Shown here: positions 14,143 through 14,312 of the stretch, in pieces
Position numbering within the stretch: position 1 is the first letter of the stretch
Layout: each line of letters opens with the position of its first letter
Source of the DNA: Nitrosomonas sp.
GTDB taxonomy: Bacteria > Pseudomonadota > Gammaproteobacteria > Burkholderiales > Nitrosomonadaceae
Length of the DNA stretch: 14,312 nucleotides
Assembly (NCBI GenBank): GCA_029881855.1
Contig: JAOULU010000010.1
Location: 1 to 14,312, forward strand
Direction: 5' to 3'
Position numbers and translations under genes: made by a program
The notes under the pieces: model-generated
Told to the model about the DNA's origin: nothing
The model's input: the letters and a program-made list of their open reading frames with translations, nothing else
Database searches by the model: none

Positions 14143-14312
14143 CAATCTAGTTCTGCTAACTTACTCACAATATGAATCTGGTTTTTCAATGTCTTATGCA
14201 CCGGGCATTTATTGGCGATCTCCAACAAACGCACCCGTTGCTGCTCATCCAAATTGCCAATCAGTTTAATCTCCCGCGTCATTTGATCAATCAATGGCGC
14301 CTGGTCTTCACA
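14142..14312 (-). CDS. OsmC-like peroxiredoxin-family protein, C-terminal 56 residues
   Basis: The gene runs in from the right edge; only its 3' end is present. The frame ends in TGA at 14142-14144. The segment [22 protein letters not shown] is characteristic of OsmC/YhfA-type proteins, whose second redox Cys lies in the KCPVH motif (residue 36 of the visible part). These proteins reduce organic hydroperoxides or are fused to alpha/beta hydrolases; which subgroup applies cannot be told from the fragment. Its stop overlaps the hslR start by one base. Confidence 0.82.
   Translation of the reverse strand, partial: CEDQAPLIDQMTREIKLIGNLDEQQRVRLLEIANKCPVHKTLKNQIHIVSKLAELD

Noticed and set aside
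1..14312. CRISPR array
   Set aside because: No regularly spaced direct repeats were seen anywhere in the window.

Overview
The window most likely comes from a moderately AT-rich gammaproteobacterium. The reasons are an Hsp15 (HslR) gene coupled to an OsmC-type gene, a SelD/SelU selenouridine system, a CCA-encoding tRNA-Val(GAC), and short accessory genes separated by integron attC-like sequences. The lineage is an inference from gene content; nothing here fixes the genus.

Region 1 (1-4375) is a selenium block. The 3' end of selD (selenophosphate synthetase) is followed in close succession by a complete ABC importer of the PhnD/PhnC/PhnE type: a periplasmic binding protein, an ATPase, and a permease made of two fused domains. 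Converging on it is selU/mnmH, which uses selenophosphate to make 2-selenouridine in tRNA. The location makes uptake of an oxidised selenium species the best guess for the importer. SelU carries an unusual Walker A motif.

Region 2 (4376-9021) is a 433-base regulatory stretch followed by a four-gene plus-strand operon: acyl-ACP synthetase (aasR-like), NAD(P)-dependent ketoceramide reductase (cerR-like), dedicated acyl carrier protein (acpR-like) and serine palmitoyltransferase (spt). This is the core of the bacterial sphingolipid/ceramide pathway known from Caulobacter. The N-acylating ceramide synthase is not in the window.

Region 3 (9001-10131) holds, on the minus strand, a membrane-anchored alpha/beta hydrolase and a tRNA-Val. 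The tRNA has its own promoter, and its likely terminator lies inside the last codons of spt.

Region 4 (10132-12900) looks like accessory DNA. It contains a decayed two-block copy of part of the hydrolase gene, a half attC-like site, an unrecognised 224-residue protein, a gene-free stretch rich in inverted repeats, a VOC/glyoxalase-like protein, a full attC-like site, and an exported protein whose C-terminus is translated from that site. The same-strand genes and attC-like ends fit a relic of an integron cassette array. No integrase is visible.

Region 5 (12926-14312) is a compact minus-strand group: the 3' end of an OsmC-like gene, hslR (stop and start overlapping), and a class II aldolase/adducin-family gene.
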